From Chlorobium sp. (lineage in GTDB: Bacteria; Bacteroidota; Chlorobiia; Chlorobiales; Chlorobiaceae): 64,000 nucleotides of DNA. A program made the position numbers and the translations under genes. Shown here piece after piece: positions 43,995-52,828 of this stretch. Within the stretch, counting starts at the first letter, position 1; the number at the start of each line of letters is the position of its first letter. Below the pieces are notes generated by a model that ran no database searches, was not told where the DNA came from, and saw nothing but the letters and a program-made list of their open reading frames with translations. The DNA lies in assembly GCA_028277485.1 (NCBI GenBank), contig JANQGE010000070.1:1-64000 (forward strand), given 5' to 3'.

Positions 43995-44339
43995 ATGTCA
44001 ACGTTTACAATCGATATCCCTGTAGGACCCATTTGGAACAATGATGATGCAAAGGAAAAATGCCCTATCGCATGTGCTGCACATATGGGCGAGTGGAATG
44101 GTCAGTGGACAACCGTCGTTGAGGGTGAAATGAGCGTATGTGGATGCACTCTCACTGTAGGAGGCAGTGGTTCATCAGAGTTCACAATCGACGTCCCCGC
44201 AGGGCCCATTTGGAACAATGATGATGCAAAGATAAAATGCCCCATCGCATGTGCATCCTATAATGGCCAGTGGAATGGTCAATGGACAACCGTAGTCGAA
44301 GGTAAAATGAGCGTGTGTGGATGCACATTTAAATGTTAA
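43995..44339 (+). CDS. MVL-type oligomannose-binding lectin
   Basis: A 114-residue protein of two tandem repeats (about 1-55 and 60-114) with nearly identical blocks: GPIWNNDDAK, CPIACA, NGQWTTVVEG and MSVCGC. These match the remembered Microcystis viridis lectin (MVL), a two-repeat mannan-binding protein (113 residues) that recognises the branched mannose/GlcNAc core of N-glycans. Unlike that protein, each repeat here holds four cysteines (23, 27, 49, 51 and 82, 86, 108, 110), with one more at 114. These could form disulfides or bind metal. No signal peptide is visible. The ribosome site AAGGAG is six bases from the ATG. It has no recognised partner; a 45-codon ORF precedes it. Confidence 0.85.
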   Translation: MSTFTIDIPVGPIWNNDDAKEKCPIACAAHMGEWNGQWTTVVEGEMSVCGCTLTVGGSGSSEFTIDVPAGPIWNNDDAKIKCPIACASYNGQWNGQWTTVVEGKMSVCGCTFKC

Positions 44340-44355
44340 AGCCTAACGAGGCTTT
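44338..44355 (+). terminator. Hairpin after the lectin gene
   Basis: AAAGCCT-AACG-AGGCTTT, a 7-bp stem with a tetraloop starting in the stop codon's last base. A short T-rich tail (TTTATACT) follows, so it is only a weak intrinsic terminator. Confidence 0.5.
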
Positions 44356-44360
44356 ATACT

Positions 44361-44450
44361 GGACAAACAACCCCCGGTTGTCCTTAGATAATCCACTCTT
44401 ATTGTTACTGCTGCAAAAGCGCTGAAGCCATAGCGGCAACCGGGGGTTGT
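44361..44450. repeat. Long-loop inverted repeat between convergent genes
   Basis: ACAACCCCCGGTTG (44367-44380) and CAACCGGGGGTTGT (44437-44450) are perfect 14-bp complements separated by 56 bases. The left arm also lies in a local hairpin (GGACA/TGTCC, 44361-44382). It is placed between the lectin and bchL, which converge, so it may act as a two-way terminator or transcript stabiliser. Confidence 0.7.
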
Positions 44451-44468
44451 ATCCGGTTTTTGTCAAAC

Positions 44469-45296
44469 TCACTGCCACCCTCCGACGATCTCGAAGATCT
44501 CCCTGTCACCGATCGGCACAGGAACGGATGCCGAAGGCTCCTTGGAGAGAAGGAAATCAGCAATTTCATTGTAGGGTTTGACGCACTCTTCCTTGTCTGC
44601 ATTGTCTTCCATCTGGAAAAGGGTCTTTCCGGCAAAACGGCTCTTGCGGATCATTTCATGATAGGGAACCTTTGCCAAGAGTTTGGTGCCTACCTTGTCG
44701 GCAAACTGCTCGAGCATGTTGGTACCGCCGCCCTTAACATAATCAACACGGTTGGCTACAATACCTGCAAGCTGCACCTTGTAACGTGAACTCTTCTGTT
44801 CGATAGCCATGCAGAGGCGGTTTGCGGCAAAGATGCTGTCGAAGTCGTTGGTGGCAATGATCACCGCATAGTCCGCGTAGGTCAACGGAGCACTGAACCC
44901 GCCGCACACCACATCGCCAAGAACGTCGAACAGAATAACATCGTAACGGTCGTATATGCCGAGTTCCTGCAAAAGCTTTACAGCTTCGCCGACCACATAA
45001 CCTCCGCAGCCGCTTCCGGCTGGAGGACCTCCGGCTTCAAGGGCGTCTACACCGCCAAAACCGGTTTGTATGATATCCTCTTCGGTAAGTTCCTCATGGT
45101 GGAAATCAACTTCCTCAAGTGCTTCGATAACGGTTTTTTGCAGTGTTCCTGTAAGGGGAAAAGTGCTGTCGTGCTTAGGGTCGCAGCCTATCTGCAGCAC
45201 TTTGGCACCCTTCAAGGCAAGCGCCGCAGAAATATTTGCAGTGGTTGTACTCTTGCCTATGCCTCCTTTCCCATATACCGCAAGGATCAAACTCAT
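44469..45296 (-). CDS. bchL: Light-independent protochlorophyllide reductase, iron-sulfur ATP-binding subunit
   Basis: NifH-like homodimeric ATPase of 275 residues that feeds electrons to BchNB for reduction of protochlorophyllide ring D. The P-loop GKGGIGKS is at residues 9-16, and the 4Fe-4S ligands are C97 (SGCGGYVVG) and C131 ([11 protein letters not shown]). DPKHDST follows C38. It ends the leftward set bchN-bchB-bchL, 44 bases after bchB. No lesion is seen. Confidence 0.97.
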   Translation of the reverse strand: MSLILAVYGKGGIGKSTTTANISAALALKGAKVLQIGCDPKHDSTFPLTGTLQKTVIEALEEVDFHHEELTEEDIIQTGFGGVDALEAGGPPAGSGCGGYVVGEAVKLLQELGIYDRYDVILFDVLGDVVCGGFSAPLTYADYAVIIATNDFDSIFAANRLCMAIEQKSSRYKVQLAGIVANRVDYVKGGGTNMLEQFADKVGTKLLAKVPYHEMIRKSRFAGKTLFQMEDNADKEECVKPYNEIADFLLSKEPSASVPVPIGDREIFEIVGGWQ

Positions 45297-45340
45297 GGTT
45301 ACAACACAAAGATTAATGTGATTAACAATAGAACACCCGC

Positions 45341-46942
45341 CTATCCGCCCAGGGCTTCCTTGGCTTTCTTGAAAACTTCAGCGGTTATGCTCGCCTCACC
45401 GTTTTCACGAGCAAAATTCTCGGTATTCTTACGGACCTTCTTGCGTACGAAAAACGGCACTTTTTTCAGCATCTTTTCGGCGTCAGGGCTCCATGGCATA
45501 CCATAAGCATCACCCTCATGACCGGAAGCCTGAGCGCCATCTCCCTCCTGATGACCAGAAGAGCCGACAGCAGCATGACCGTTGGACGCTCTTTCAGATC
45601 CATCCTCCCCGTATTCCAGCCCTGCATCACCGAAAAAGTCGATAAGATGTTTTTCAAGCCCAAGCTTGCAAGAGGTGTAAACCCGATCGGCAAGCACGTC
45701 CGCCCCTTCGAAACCAAGCACGGGGTAGTAGCCGATAAGATGGTTTTCTATATGCGTGGGCGTCGAAATAACCATGCACGGAACATCGAGCTTTCGGCAG
45801 CTGTGCCTTTCCATCTGCGTGCCGCAGACCAGTTCAGGCATTTCATCTTCGATTTTTTTTGAGACTTCCTGAAACTTGTCCGTAACCATCAACGGTTCAG
45901 GCAGATACCCTTCAAGCTGTTCACGGACCCACTCGGCATGTTTTTCCAGATAGGTACCCGCACCGACAATCTGCATGCCGAGCTCGTCTTTGAGAAACCT
46001 GACCATACCCACGGTGTGCGTAGCATCACCGAACACGAAAGCACGTTTGTTGCTGAAACTTTCCATGTCAGCCGTACGGGCGAACCAAGGAACACCGCTC
46101 GGAGCGCTCAACCCGTCAAGAGAAAAATCGGTTAACGGCGGCATTTCAAGAGCCGGCAGCTTTTTTTCACCGGCAACTACATTAAGCTGTTCAAGAAGTT
46201 CTCTGATCCAGTCCAGTGTCGGTTTCACACCCATCGGTGTTCCATGCACCGATGGTATCCCGAATTTTTCGCGAAGGTAATGCGCAACGCCTGGCCCCAT
46301 CTCACGGTAAGGCAACACGTTAACCCATCCGGCGGGCAGGTTGCGCAGATCTTCGATCCCGGCTCCCCACGGAGCAACAACGTTCACCTCCACGCCGAGT
46401 GTCTTGAGAATCCGTCGAAGACTGACAAGGTCCGAGCGCAGGTGAAACCCCAGCGAGGTAAACCCTAACAAGTTCACGCTCGGCTTTTCCGTCATGGTCT
46501 GCTCAAGGGAGTACCGCTTGACGAGTTCGGTAAACAAGCCCTCGGCAGCCTCATGTTCCTGTACCCTGAAAGGGTTCACATCATAAACCAGGATCCTGTC
46601 GGAGTCAACCCTCGAATGCCTTGCAGTCTGTCCGAGATCCTCCTGAAGAAGGGCAGTGCTGCAGCTTGGCGCGACAACAATGATCTCAGGATGATAGTGT
46701 TCATCGACCTGCTCCAGAGTACCCGGAAGACGTGAAGCACCTCGGGCAAGGTCCTGTCCTCTGACAACGCTGATGGAAAGGGCGGGAAACTCCGGCGTTC
46801 TTTCCAGCATGGTATAGGTGGCGGTTATATAATCGTCTCCCTGAGGGGCATGATAGACCGTATGCACGCTCTTCATGCTGTTGGCAACCCGGCTTATTCC
46901 ATGAAGAGCCGTTCCCTCATAGAGCCAGAAAGCTAAGCGCAT
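45341..46942 (-). CDS. bchB: Light-independent protochlorophyllide reductase subunit B
   Basis: Catalytic-component subunit of 533 residues, NifK-like. D36 (QGDDYI) is the aspartate known in Rhodobacter BchB to complete the NB 4Fe-4S cluster. [27 protein letters not shown] and FGDATHTVG are typical. The C-terminal segment after a low-complexity linker (near 460-480) contains the [23 protein letters not shown] helix (in part) that closes the substrate pocket. It lies between bchN and bchL. Confidence 0.97.
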   Translation of the reverse strand: MRLAFWLYEGTALHGISRVANSMKSVHTVYHAPQGDDYITATYTMLERTPEFPALSISVVRGQDLARGASRLPGTLEQVDEHYHPEIIVVAPSCSTALLQEDLGQTARHSRVDSDRILVYDVNPFRVQEHEAAEGLFTELVKRYSLEQTMTEKPSVNLLGFTSLGFHLRSDLVSLRRILKTLGVEVNVVAPWGAGIEDLRNLPAGWVNVLPYREMGPGVAHYLREKFGIPSVHGTPMGVKPTLDWIRELLEQLNVVAGEKKLPALEMPPLTDFSLDGLSAPSGVPWFARTADMESFSNKRAFVFGDATHTVGMVRFLKDELGMQIVGAGTYLEKHAEWVREQLEGYLPEPLMVTDKFQEVSKKIEDEMPELVCGTQMERHSCRKLDVPCMVISTPTHIENHLIGYYPVLGFEGADVLADRVYTSCKLGLEKHLIDFFGDAGLEYGEDGSERASNGHAAVGSSGHQEGDGAQASGHEGDAYGMPWSPDAEKMLKKVPFFVRKKVRKNTENFARENGEASITAEVFKKAKEALGG

Positions 46943-46991
46943 ATGCTGTTCCGTTTAATATTGGTTTCCATGTTAAAGCACTTAACCTATG

Positions 46992-48254
46992 TTATTCGGC
47001 ACTGGGCATAACCCCTTTCAGCCAAACTGATTCATCAAACTCCGGAAGATTTTCCCGGCGCTGAAGCGGAGAAACAAACAAGTTGGCAAGGGTAAACACT
47101 CCCGACCAGCTGTGAATCGGCATAAGGGTGAATTCCATGCTCCACTTGACGATAAACCCGTGGCCCACGAAAGGATTGGCCGTCATGAGAGAAGTTACGA
47201 TCAGGTCGGGCTTTTCCTGCTTGATATCCTGCAGCTGCCGGTGGAAGTTGGGCTGCTCGACAACCCTGACGCCTTCAAGCGCCTCGAGTTCACGGGCATG
47301 AAACTTTTTGTTGATATAGGCGCTGCTGCATTCAACAACTTCCGCCCCGACGTTTTTCAGGAAGCGTGCAAGCGGCAGCTCCATCATGGTGTCGGCAGTA
47401 AAAAACACCCGCTTGCCTTTCAGCAGGTCAACCTGCTTCGAAATCCGTTTCCATGCAGCGTTTTCCCTCTCGCTCAGATCGACTGTAATGTCAAACATGG
47501 ACGCCAGGTCTTCCCAGAATACTCTTGTCCCGGCCGGGCCGAAAGGAAAGAGTGAACGCAGCACTTTCGAGCCTCTCTCACGGTTGAGTCGGGCGACAAC
47601 TCTCGAAAGGTAGGGCTGTATTGGAGCCAGCACGGTATCCGGACCGATAGCCGGCATCTGATCGAAACGGTTTTCCGGGAGGAACCCCCCCACCTTGATC
47701 CCCAATTCCTCGGCTTCGGAACGGAAATCATCGGCAATGGAGTCATTGACCGAACCGATAAAAACAACGCTTTTTTTTCCTGCGGGGGCTTCGGGGCAAA
47801 ACGGCACCATAGCGTGAAGCACTGAATCTTCAGCCTGCGTGAAGTTGAACGTAAGGCCGCTTGCAGGAACGAACAGCACCGGAACTTCAGGAGTATTGAG
47901 CGTGCGTGCCAGACCCTTGAAGTCAACTTTCATGACTTCCGGAGTACACGAGGAAAGCAGAAAAATAACCGAAGGATGATGATCGGCTTTTATCTCGGCA
48001 ATTACGTCATCAAGAGCCGGTTCCTGACGTGAAAGGTCGCCCTCTTCGATCAATGCAATACCGAAGCGCGGTTTTGCAAAAACCATCATACCGAGTGCAT
48101 TCTGGAGAAAGTGTGCACAGGTATGGGTACCGAGGATCAGGAAAAAACTGTCCTTGATTTTCTGATAGAGCCAACCGACACTGGCAAGACCACAGAAACT
48201 GTGGGTAACGTTATCCTCTTTGATTATCTGAGTTGTGCCCGGAACTGACGTCAT
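46992..48254 (-). CDS. bchN: Light-independent protochlorophyllide reductase subunit N
   Basis: NifD-like subunit of 420 residues. The 4Fe-4S ligands are C21 (FCGLASV), C46 ([13 protein letters not shown]) and C103 ([13 protein letters not shown]). Start ATG 48254 is preceded by AGGAGGAAGG; the longer frame (to 48335) adds 27 residues lacking family resemblance. It heads the bchNBL operon, so the enzyme's three subunits are expressed together. The dark-operative enzyme is the only protochlorophyllide reductase known in green sulfur bacteria. Confidence 0.97.
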   Translation of the reverse strand: MTSVPGTTQIIKEDNVTHSFCGLASVGWLYQKIKDSFFLILGTHTCAHFLQNALGMMVFAKPRFGIALIEEGDLSRQEPALDDVIAEIKADHHPSVIFLLSSCTPEVMKVDFKGLARTLNTPEVPVLFVPASGLTFNFTQAEDSVLHAMVPFCPEAPAGKKSVVFIGSVNDSIADDFRSEAEELGIKVGGFLPENRFDQMPAIGPDTVLAPIQPYLSRVVARLNRERGSKVLRSLFPFGPAGTRVFWEDLASMFDITVDLSERENAAWKRISKQVDLLKGKRVFFTADTMMELPLARFLKNVGAEVVECSSAYINKKFHARELEALEGVRVVEQPNFHRQLQDIKQEKPDLIVTSLMTANPFVGHGFIVKWSMEFTLMPIHSWSGVFTLANLFVSPLQRRENLPEFDESVWLKGVMPSAE

Positions 48255-48639
48255 GAAATCCTTCCTCCTGAAATTTGCCGCCGGCCGTACCGCACCGGCT
48301 GGTTGGGATGCAGCACGAGACCCTGAACCGTCCACCTGAAAATGTAAAGAAAGGAAGATAAGAATAATAGCCGGAATTGAAAATGGATGAGACCCTTATA
48401 AACTGTCGTGAGCAAATAGCCTTCCCAATCCGCCCAACGAAGTATTCAAGTCGCACAACAAAGTAAACGCGGATAGCTGCCAAGAACCATCGGACGACTT
48501 GAGAAGGGTCTGGGTGTTTCCATGGATACGTTTATTCGGACTATGATAGCGCTTAGCATTCAACAAAACCTGGAAGCTCTGCTGCCGGACCCGACTGTGG
48601 GACCAATCGAACGGGTCGGCATGAATGCCGGAGAAACAG
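48255..48639. other. Intergenic region upstream of bchN, with degraded MITE-like sequence
   Basis: A 385-bp gap between bchN and the thiamine-binding-family gene. From about 48396 to 48465, ACTGTCGTGAGC, CCGCCCAACGAAG and TTCAAGTCGC recall MITE interior words, without termini. No gene, tRNA or clear promoter was seen; the bchN promoter should be here. Confidence 0.35.
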
Positions 48640-48948
48640 CTATCCCTGACGGTTCATTTCGCGCTGTACCGAGGCAACTTTGTCGCCGATTGAAACCTCC
48701 CTGTCCCTGCGGTCATCGATCTTCATGACCGTATACACACGCCGGGTTCCGGTTGTAAACAGATGGCCGTGCAGTTTCTCCGCAACAGCAAAAAGCTCGG
48801 CTGCCGAACCGGACACGGTTGTGCCCATATCATGGAGCCGGTAATCGAGACCACTATCCCGAAGAATGTCTTCAAGTTCGGCTACTCTGGCGCTGAGCCC
48901 TTTCGAACTGCCGTCAAGCGGTATTACCGCGATATCCATCAAAGCCAT
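48640..48948 (-). CDS. MTH1187 family thiamine-binding protein
   Basis: A 102-residue protein of the MTH1187/YqgV family with ferredoxin-like fold (MDIAVIPLD, SARVAELEDILRDSGLDYRLHDMGTTV). Members bind thiamine or related compounds and are cytoplasmic. The start follows an AGGAGGCACC ribosome site. It is on the same strand as purA, 31 bases downstream of that gene's start. Confidence 0.82.
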   Translation of the reverse strand: MALMDIAVIPLDGSSKGLSARVAELEDILRDSGLDYRLHDMGTTVSGSAAELFAVAEKLHGHLFTTGTRRVYTVMKIDDRRDREVSIGDKVASVQREMNRQG

Positions 48949-48979
48949 GGTGCCTCCTGTTTATAATCAGACTGAGGTA

Positions 48980-50287
48980 TTACCTGAATACGGTTTCATC
49001 TCTTCCGGGACCAACCGAAATAAATGTAACCGGCACCTCGAGCTCATCTTCGAGGAATTCAATAAACGCTCTTGTCTCCGTATGCAGATCATGATATGAA
49101 CGCGCACCCGCGTTGGACGTGTTCCACCCTTTCAGGGTTTTATACACCGGTGTTACGCCACTGAGAGTCTGATCATCGGTGGGAAAGTCGGTGATCTCCT
49201 TCCCGTCAAACATGTATGAGGTGCAAACGCTGATCTCGCTGAATGCGTCAAGAACGTCAAGTTTCGTCAGGGCTATTTCCGTCACGCCGTTGATGGTCAG
49301 AGAGTAGCGCAGGGCAACAAGGTCAAGCCAGCCGCACCGTCTTTTGCGGCCGGTTGTCGCTCCGAACTCATTGCCGATCCTGCCGAGTTTTTCACCGGCC
49401 TCATCATGCAGTTCGGTCGGAAAAGCACCGTTACCCACGCGGGTCATATAGGCCTTGACAACCCCGATTACATTACCGATGTAGTTTGGCGCAATACCCG
49501 ATCCGGTCGATGCCCCTCCCGCCGTCGGGTTGGATGAGGTTACATAGGGATAGGTTCCATGATCGACATCGAGCAGACATCCCTGCGCTCCCTCGAGCAG
49601 AACGGTTTTACCCTGTCGAAGCTCTTTGTTCAACAGCAGCTGGGTATTGGTTACATAGGGATTGATGATCTGGTCAAACTCGGAATACTGGCGAACCATG
49701 GCATCGATATCGATCTCCTTGGAACCATAAATATTCTTCAGCAGCTTGTTTTTGGCCTCCAGATTGGACCGCAGCTTTTCCTCGAGCACCTCGGGATGGA
49801 GCAGATCAACAACGCGGATGCCTTTCCGGGCAAACTTGTCCTCATAGCTCGGACCGATACCACGGCCGGTTGTGCCGATTTTTTTCTTGTTCTGGGCACT
49901 TTCGTGCAAGGAGTCTAGCAGCTTGTGATACGGCATGATGAGGTGGGCGTTGTGGCTGATAAACAGCCTGCCCTTGACATCATAGCCAAGTTCTTCAACT
50001 TGCCTTATCTCATCAAGCAGTGCGTTGGGATCGATGACAACTCCGTTACCGATGACACAGGTACAGCTTTCATGGAAAATCCCTGAAGGAATCAGATGAA
50101 GCACGACTGTCTTGTTGTCAAAACAAATAGTATGGCCCGCGTTCGCGCCACCCTGATAGCGCACTACAACATCGAATTTCGAAGACAAGAAATCCACGAG
50201 CTTTCCCTTTCCTTCGTCACCGAACTGAGTCCCGACAATAACTGTTGCCGAAGCCAATGGCTGAGGTATGGTTGTTTTTTCTTTCAC
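48980..50287 (-). CDS. purA: Adenylosuccinate synthetase
   Basis: Converts IMP and aspartate to adenylosuccinate with GTP; 435 residues, standard length. VGTQFGDEGKGK is the P-loop and catalytic Asp, GGANAGHTI the IMP contact, and TTGRGIGPSYEDK, EGAQGCLLDVDHGTYPYVTSSN and GRKRRCGW are typical. The GTG start at 50287 lies 12 bases from the stop of engB, with no strong ribosome site, but the conserved core begins only 15 residues later. Confidence 0.95.
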   Translation of the reverse strand: MKEKTTIPQPLASATVIVGTQFGDEGKGKLVDFLSSKFDVVVRYQGGANAGHTICFDNKTVVLHLIPSGIFHESCTCVIGNGVVIDPNALLDEIRQVEELGYDVKGRLFISHNAHLIMPYHKLLDSLHESAQNKKKIGTTGRGIGPSYEDKFARKGIRVVDLLHPEVLEEKLRSNLEAKNKLLKNIYGSKEIDIDAMVRQYSEFDQIINPYVTNTQLLLNKELRQGKTVLLEGAQGCLLDVDHGTYPYVTSSNPTAGGASTGSGIAPNYIGNVIGVVKAYMTRVGNGAFPTELHDEAGEKLGRIGNEFGATTGRKRRCGWLDLVALRYSLTINGVTEIALTKLDVLDAFSEISVCTSYMFDGKEITDFPTDDQTLSGVTPVYKTLKGWNTSNAGARSYHDLHTETRAFIEFLEDELEVPVTFISVGPGRDETVFR

Positions 50288-50299
50288 GGCAATTCTTTT

Positions 50300-50878
50300 T
50301 TAACCTGTGTACTTGGCAAGTTGTTCTAACAGCTCTTCCTTTCCCTGCCCGGAAAAAGCCGAGTAATTTACTATAAATTTGGATTTGAACGAGCAAGCTT
50401 TCATTACAAGCCTTACTTTTGCCTTCTCTTTCTGTCTCAGCTTGTCAAACTTGGTTAACACAATACCGTAAGGACGAGCGCAATATTCCAGAAACTCCAT
50501 CATGGCATGATCAGACTCCATGCCCGGATGCCGGGAATCGATAAGCAGAATAACGAGGCTGATGCGGTCTCCTGTTCGGATGTAATTGCCGAGCAGTTTC
50601 CCCCACTCATGCCTCCGTCCTTTATCCACCCTGGCATAACCGTATCCGGGAAGGTCGACAAAAAAGCAGTTGTCGTTGATAACAAAATAGTTGATAAGCT
50701 GCGTTTTTCCCGGTGTCGAACTTGTTTTCGCGAGTCCTTTCCTGCCGGTAAGAGAATTAAGCAGGGTCGATTTTCCGACATTGGACCTTCCGACAAAAAC
50801 AATTTCCGACAACGGCTCTTCCGGGAGCTGGTCAAGAGCGGAAACACTTTTATAAAACCTCGCGTTTCGTATTTTCAT
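50300..50878 (-). CDS. engB: Ribosome biogenesis GTPase EngB/YsxC
   Basis: Single-domain GTPase of 192 residues needed for large ribosomal subunit assembly. G1 is [10 protein letters not shown]3 is DLPGYGYA, G4 is TKFDKL, and G5 is YSAFSGQG, with the switch region [13 protein letters not shown]. It is expressed with purA (12-base gap). Confidence 0.93.
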   Translation of the reverse strand: MKIRNARFYKSVSALDQLPEEPLSEIVFVGRSNVGKSTLLNSLTGRKGLAKTSSTPGKTQLINYFVINDNCFFVDLPGYGYARVDKGRRHEWGKLLGNYIRTGDRISLVILLIDSRHPGMESDHAMMEFLEYCARPYGIVLTKFDKLRQKEKAKVRLVMKACSFKSKFIVNYSAFSGQGKEELLEQLAKYTG

Positions 50879-50886
50879 GTCAGAGC

Positions 50887-50935
50887 GTTACCTGAATTGA
50901 GCGATTGTTCGCGCATGTGCGGGAGATGCGATCCT
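50887..50935. repeat. Degenerate copy of the 80-bp repeat
   Basis: TTACCTGAATTGAGCGATTG, GCATGTGCGGGAGATGCGATC match the first half of the units at 6309 and 6464. The GGGCACCTCTATT end is missing. The gap 50879-51329 holds this, a MITE copy and a duplicated MITE end, but no gene. Confidence 0.55.
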
Positions 50936-51040
50936 GAAAAGTCTTAAATCAGCATGTTTTTCGTTCACACAACCCGGCAGGAGGAGCACGATCCGGGCAA
51001 GGTACAAAGCCCCTGTAAGGTAAAAAGTTTTTCAAGTTAT

Positions 51041-51173
51041 GGGCATTTCCATACATTGTCGTGAGTCCCGATACAACCGGGATACGAGGCGGACGAAGCC
51101 CCGATGCCGGAAAGGATCTCGAGCGCTGTTCAGCGAAGTAACGAGGACGCGCAACACATTCATAGAGGTGCCC
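51041..51173. mobile_element. Divergent MITE copy, 133 bp
   Basis: Left end GGGCATTTCCATACATTGTCGTGAG, right end CATAGAGGTGCCC. The interior has an extra CCCGATACAACCGGGAT hairpin. TTAT precedes it, but ATCA follows, so no target duplication remains. Confidence 0.7.
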
Positions 51174-51274
51174 ATCAGGGAGGCCCGTGAGCGGCGATCA
51201 GAGTTGCAGGGCCGGGTAAGCAGCTGAGTGGGAAAGCTAAAAACCTTGCGCTAAAAACCCAAATGCTTAACTTG

Positions 51275-51311
51275 TAACGAGGACGCGCAACACATTCATA
51301 GAGATGCCCAA
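51275..51311. repeat. Second copy of a 37-bp MITE right end
   Basis: GTAACGAGGACGCGCAACACATTCATAGAGATGCCCA repeats 51138-51174 with one base different (in part quoted; key word AACGAGGACGCG). It lies 18 bases before cysS, after about 100 bases of unique sequence. Confidence 0.85.
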
Positions 51312-51329
51312 ACAGTTCAAACACCTGCC

Positions 51330-52778
51330 ATGCCTTTGCACATATACAATTCGCTCAGCCGACAGAAAGAACAGTTTACGCCGCTGCATCCCGGAACCGT
51401 AACCATCTATGTTTGCGGTCCCACGGTCTACGACCACGCCCATCTGGGCCATGCCAAAAGTTACGTTTCGTTTGACGTTATTGTAAAATGGATACGGCAT
51501 CTTGGCTATACCGTGAAGTATATCCAGAATATAACCGATGTCGGACACCTTACCGACGACGCTGATGAAGGAGAAGACAAGATAGCCAAACGGGCACGGC
51601 TGGAAAAAACCGATCCCATGGAGATCGCCCAATATTACACACGAAGCTACTATGAAGATATGGACCGGCTGGGCGTGGACAGGCCGAACATCGCGCCTAC
51701 GGCAACCGGACATATTCCCGAACAGATTGCGCTGATACAAAAACTTATAGCAACAAACCACGCTTACGAGGTGAACGGCAATGTGTATTTCTCAGTGTCT
51801 TCGTTTCCTGAATACGGCAGACTCTCCGGCAGAACCGATCAGGAAGCACAGCAATCGGGTGGAAGGGTGGAATCAAGAAGTGAAAAGCGTCATCCCGCTG
51901 ATTTTGCCCTCTGGAAAAAAGCCGAACCCGGCCACCTGATGAAATGGGATTCTCCCTGGAGTACCGGATACCCGGGATGGCATGCCGAATGTTCCGCCAT
52001 GGCGATGAAATATCTGGGAGAAACCATCGATATTCACGGTGGCGGCATGGAAAACAAGTTTCCTCACCATGAGTGTGAAATTGCACAGTCCGAAGCTGCT
52101 ACGGGGAAACCTTATGTCCGTTACTGGATGCACAACAACATGGTGACGGTAAACGGTACGAAAATGGGAAAATCCCTGAAAAACTCGGTAAACCTGAAGG
52201 ATCTCTTCCAAACCATACCGCCGGTGGTTATCCGTTTCTTTATTCTGCAGTCCCATTACCGCTCTCCCTTGGATTTTTCAGAGACTGCTATCCGGGCATC
52301 ACAAACCGGGCTCGAAAAGCTTCAGGAAACCCTGAATGTGCTTAACAGCGCAGATCCCGGCACAGGCGATCTCGAAACAGAAGCATTTGAACAACGGTTT
52401 ATCGACGCGATGAACGACGATTTCAACACGCCGGTAGCGATCTCCGTGCTGTTCGACCTTGCAAGGGCGGTAAACGCCGCGATGAACGGAAAAAAAGGGC
52501 TCTCGGAAGGCGCTCTCAAGGCATGCAGGAAGTTTTTCGAATCATTCGGACACCATGTTCTCGGCATCATGCAAACCGGGGATACGGTAAAAGAAAACCG
52601 GGCCGGGACATCGGGGAAAACGCTTGAGGTCGTCATCGGCATCCTGCTCCAACTTCGGGACAAGGCAAGGTTGGAAAAAAATTTCGAGCTCAGCGACCAG
52701 ATCCGTGACCGGCTCGCCGATGCCGGTGTGACCCTGAAAGACGCCAGGGACGGCACCGAGTGGAGCATATCCAAATAA
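51330..52778 (+). CDS. cysS: Cysteinyl-tRNA synthetase
   Basis: Class I aminoacyl-tRNA synthetase of 482 residues. The zinc and ATP region starts YVCGPTVYDHAHLGHAKS (HIGH form HLGH), then WHAECSAMAMKYLG and HGGGMENKFPHHECE. The KMSKS loop reads KMGKS in NGTKMGKSLKNS. The C-terminal anticodon domain ends SDQIRDRLADAGVTLKDARDGTEW. The gene start lies right after the duplicated MITE end; no strong ribosome site is seen. Confidence 0.96.
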   Translation: MPLHIYNSLSRQKEQFTPLHPGTVTIYVCGPTVYDHAHLGHAKSYVSFDVIVKWIRHLGYTVKYIQNITDVGHLTDDADEGEDKIAKRARLEKTDPMEIAQYYTRSYYEDMDRLGVDRPNIAPTATGHIPEQIALIQKLIATNHAYEVNGNVYFSVSSFPEYGRLSGRTDQEAQQSGGRVESRSEKRHPADFALWKKAEPGHLMKWDSPWSTGYPGWHAECSAMAMKYLGETIDIHGGGMENKFPHHECEIAQSEAATGKPYVRYWMHNNMVTVNGTKMGKSLKNSVNLKDLFQTIPPVVIRFFILQSHYRSPLDFSETAIRASQTGLEKLQETLNVLNSADPGTGDLETEAFEQRFIDAMNDDFNTPVAISVLFDLARAVNAAMNGKKGLSEGALKACRKFFESFGHHVLGIMQTGDTVKENRAGTSGKTLEVVIGILLQLRDKARLEKNFELSDQIRDRLADAGVTLKDARDGTEWSISK

Positions 52779-52828
52779 CCGGTAGAAGCAGCTTTCAGAA
52801 CACTCCCACTAATTGTTGCACGCCCTGA

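Noticed and set aside
44469..48254. Nitrogenase (nifHDK) reading of the bch genes
   Set aside because: The three subunits share nitrogenase folds, but the cysteine spacing and motifs (including BchB D36) are those of protochlorophyllide reductase.
48522..48728. Plus-strand frame of 68 codons between bchN and the thiamine-binding gene
   Set aside because: It lacks a ribosome site and family pattern and runs into the opposite gene.
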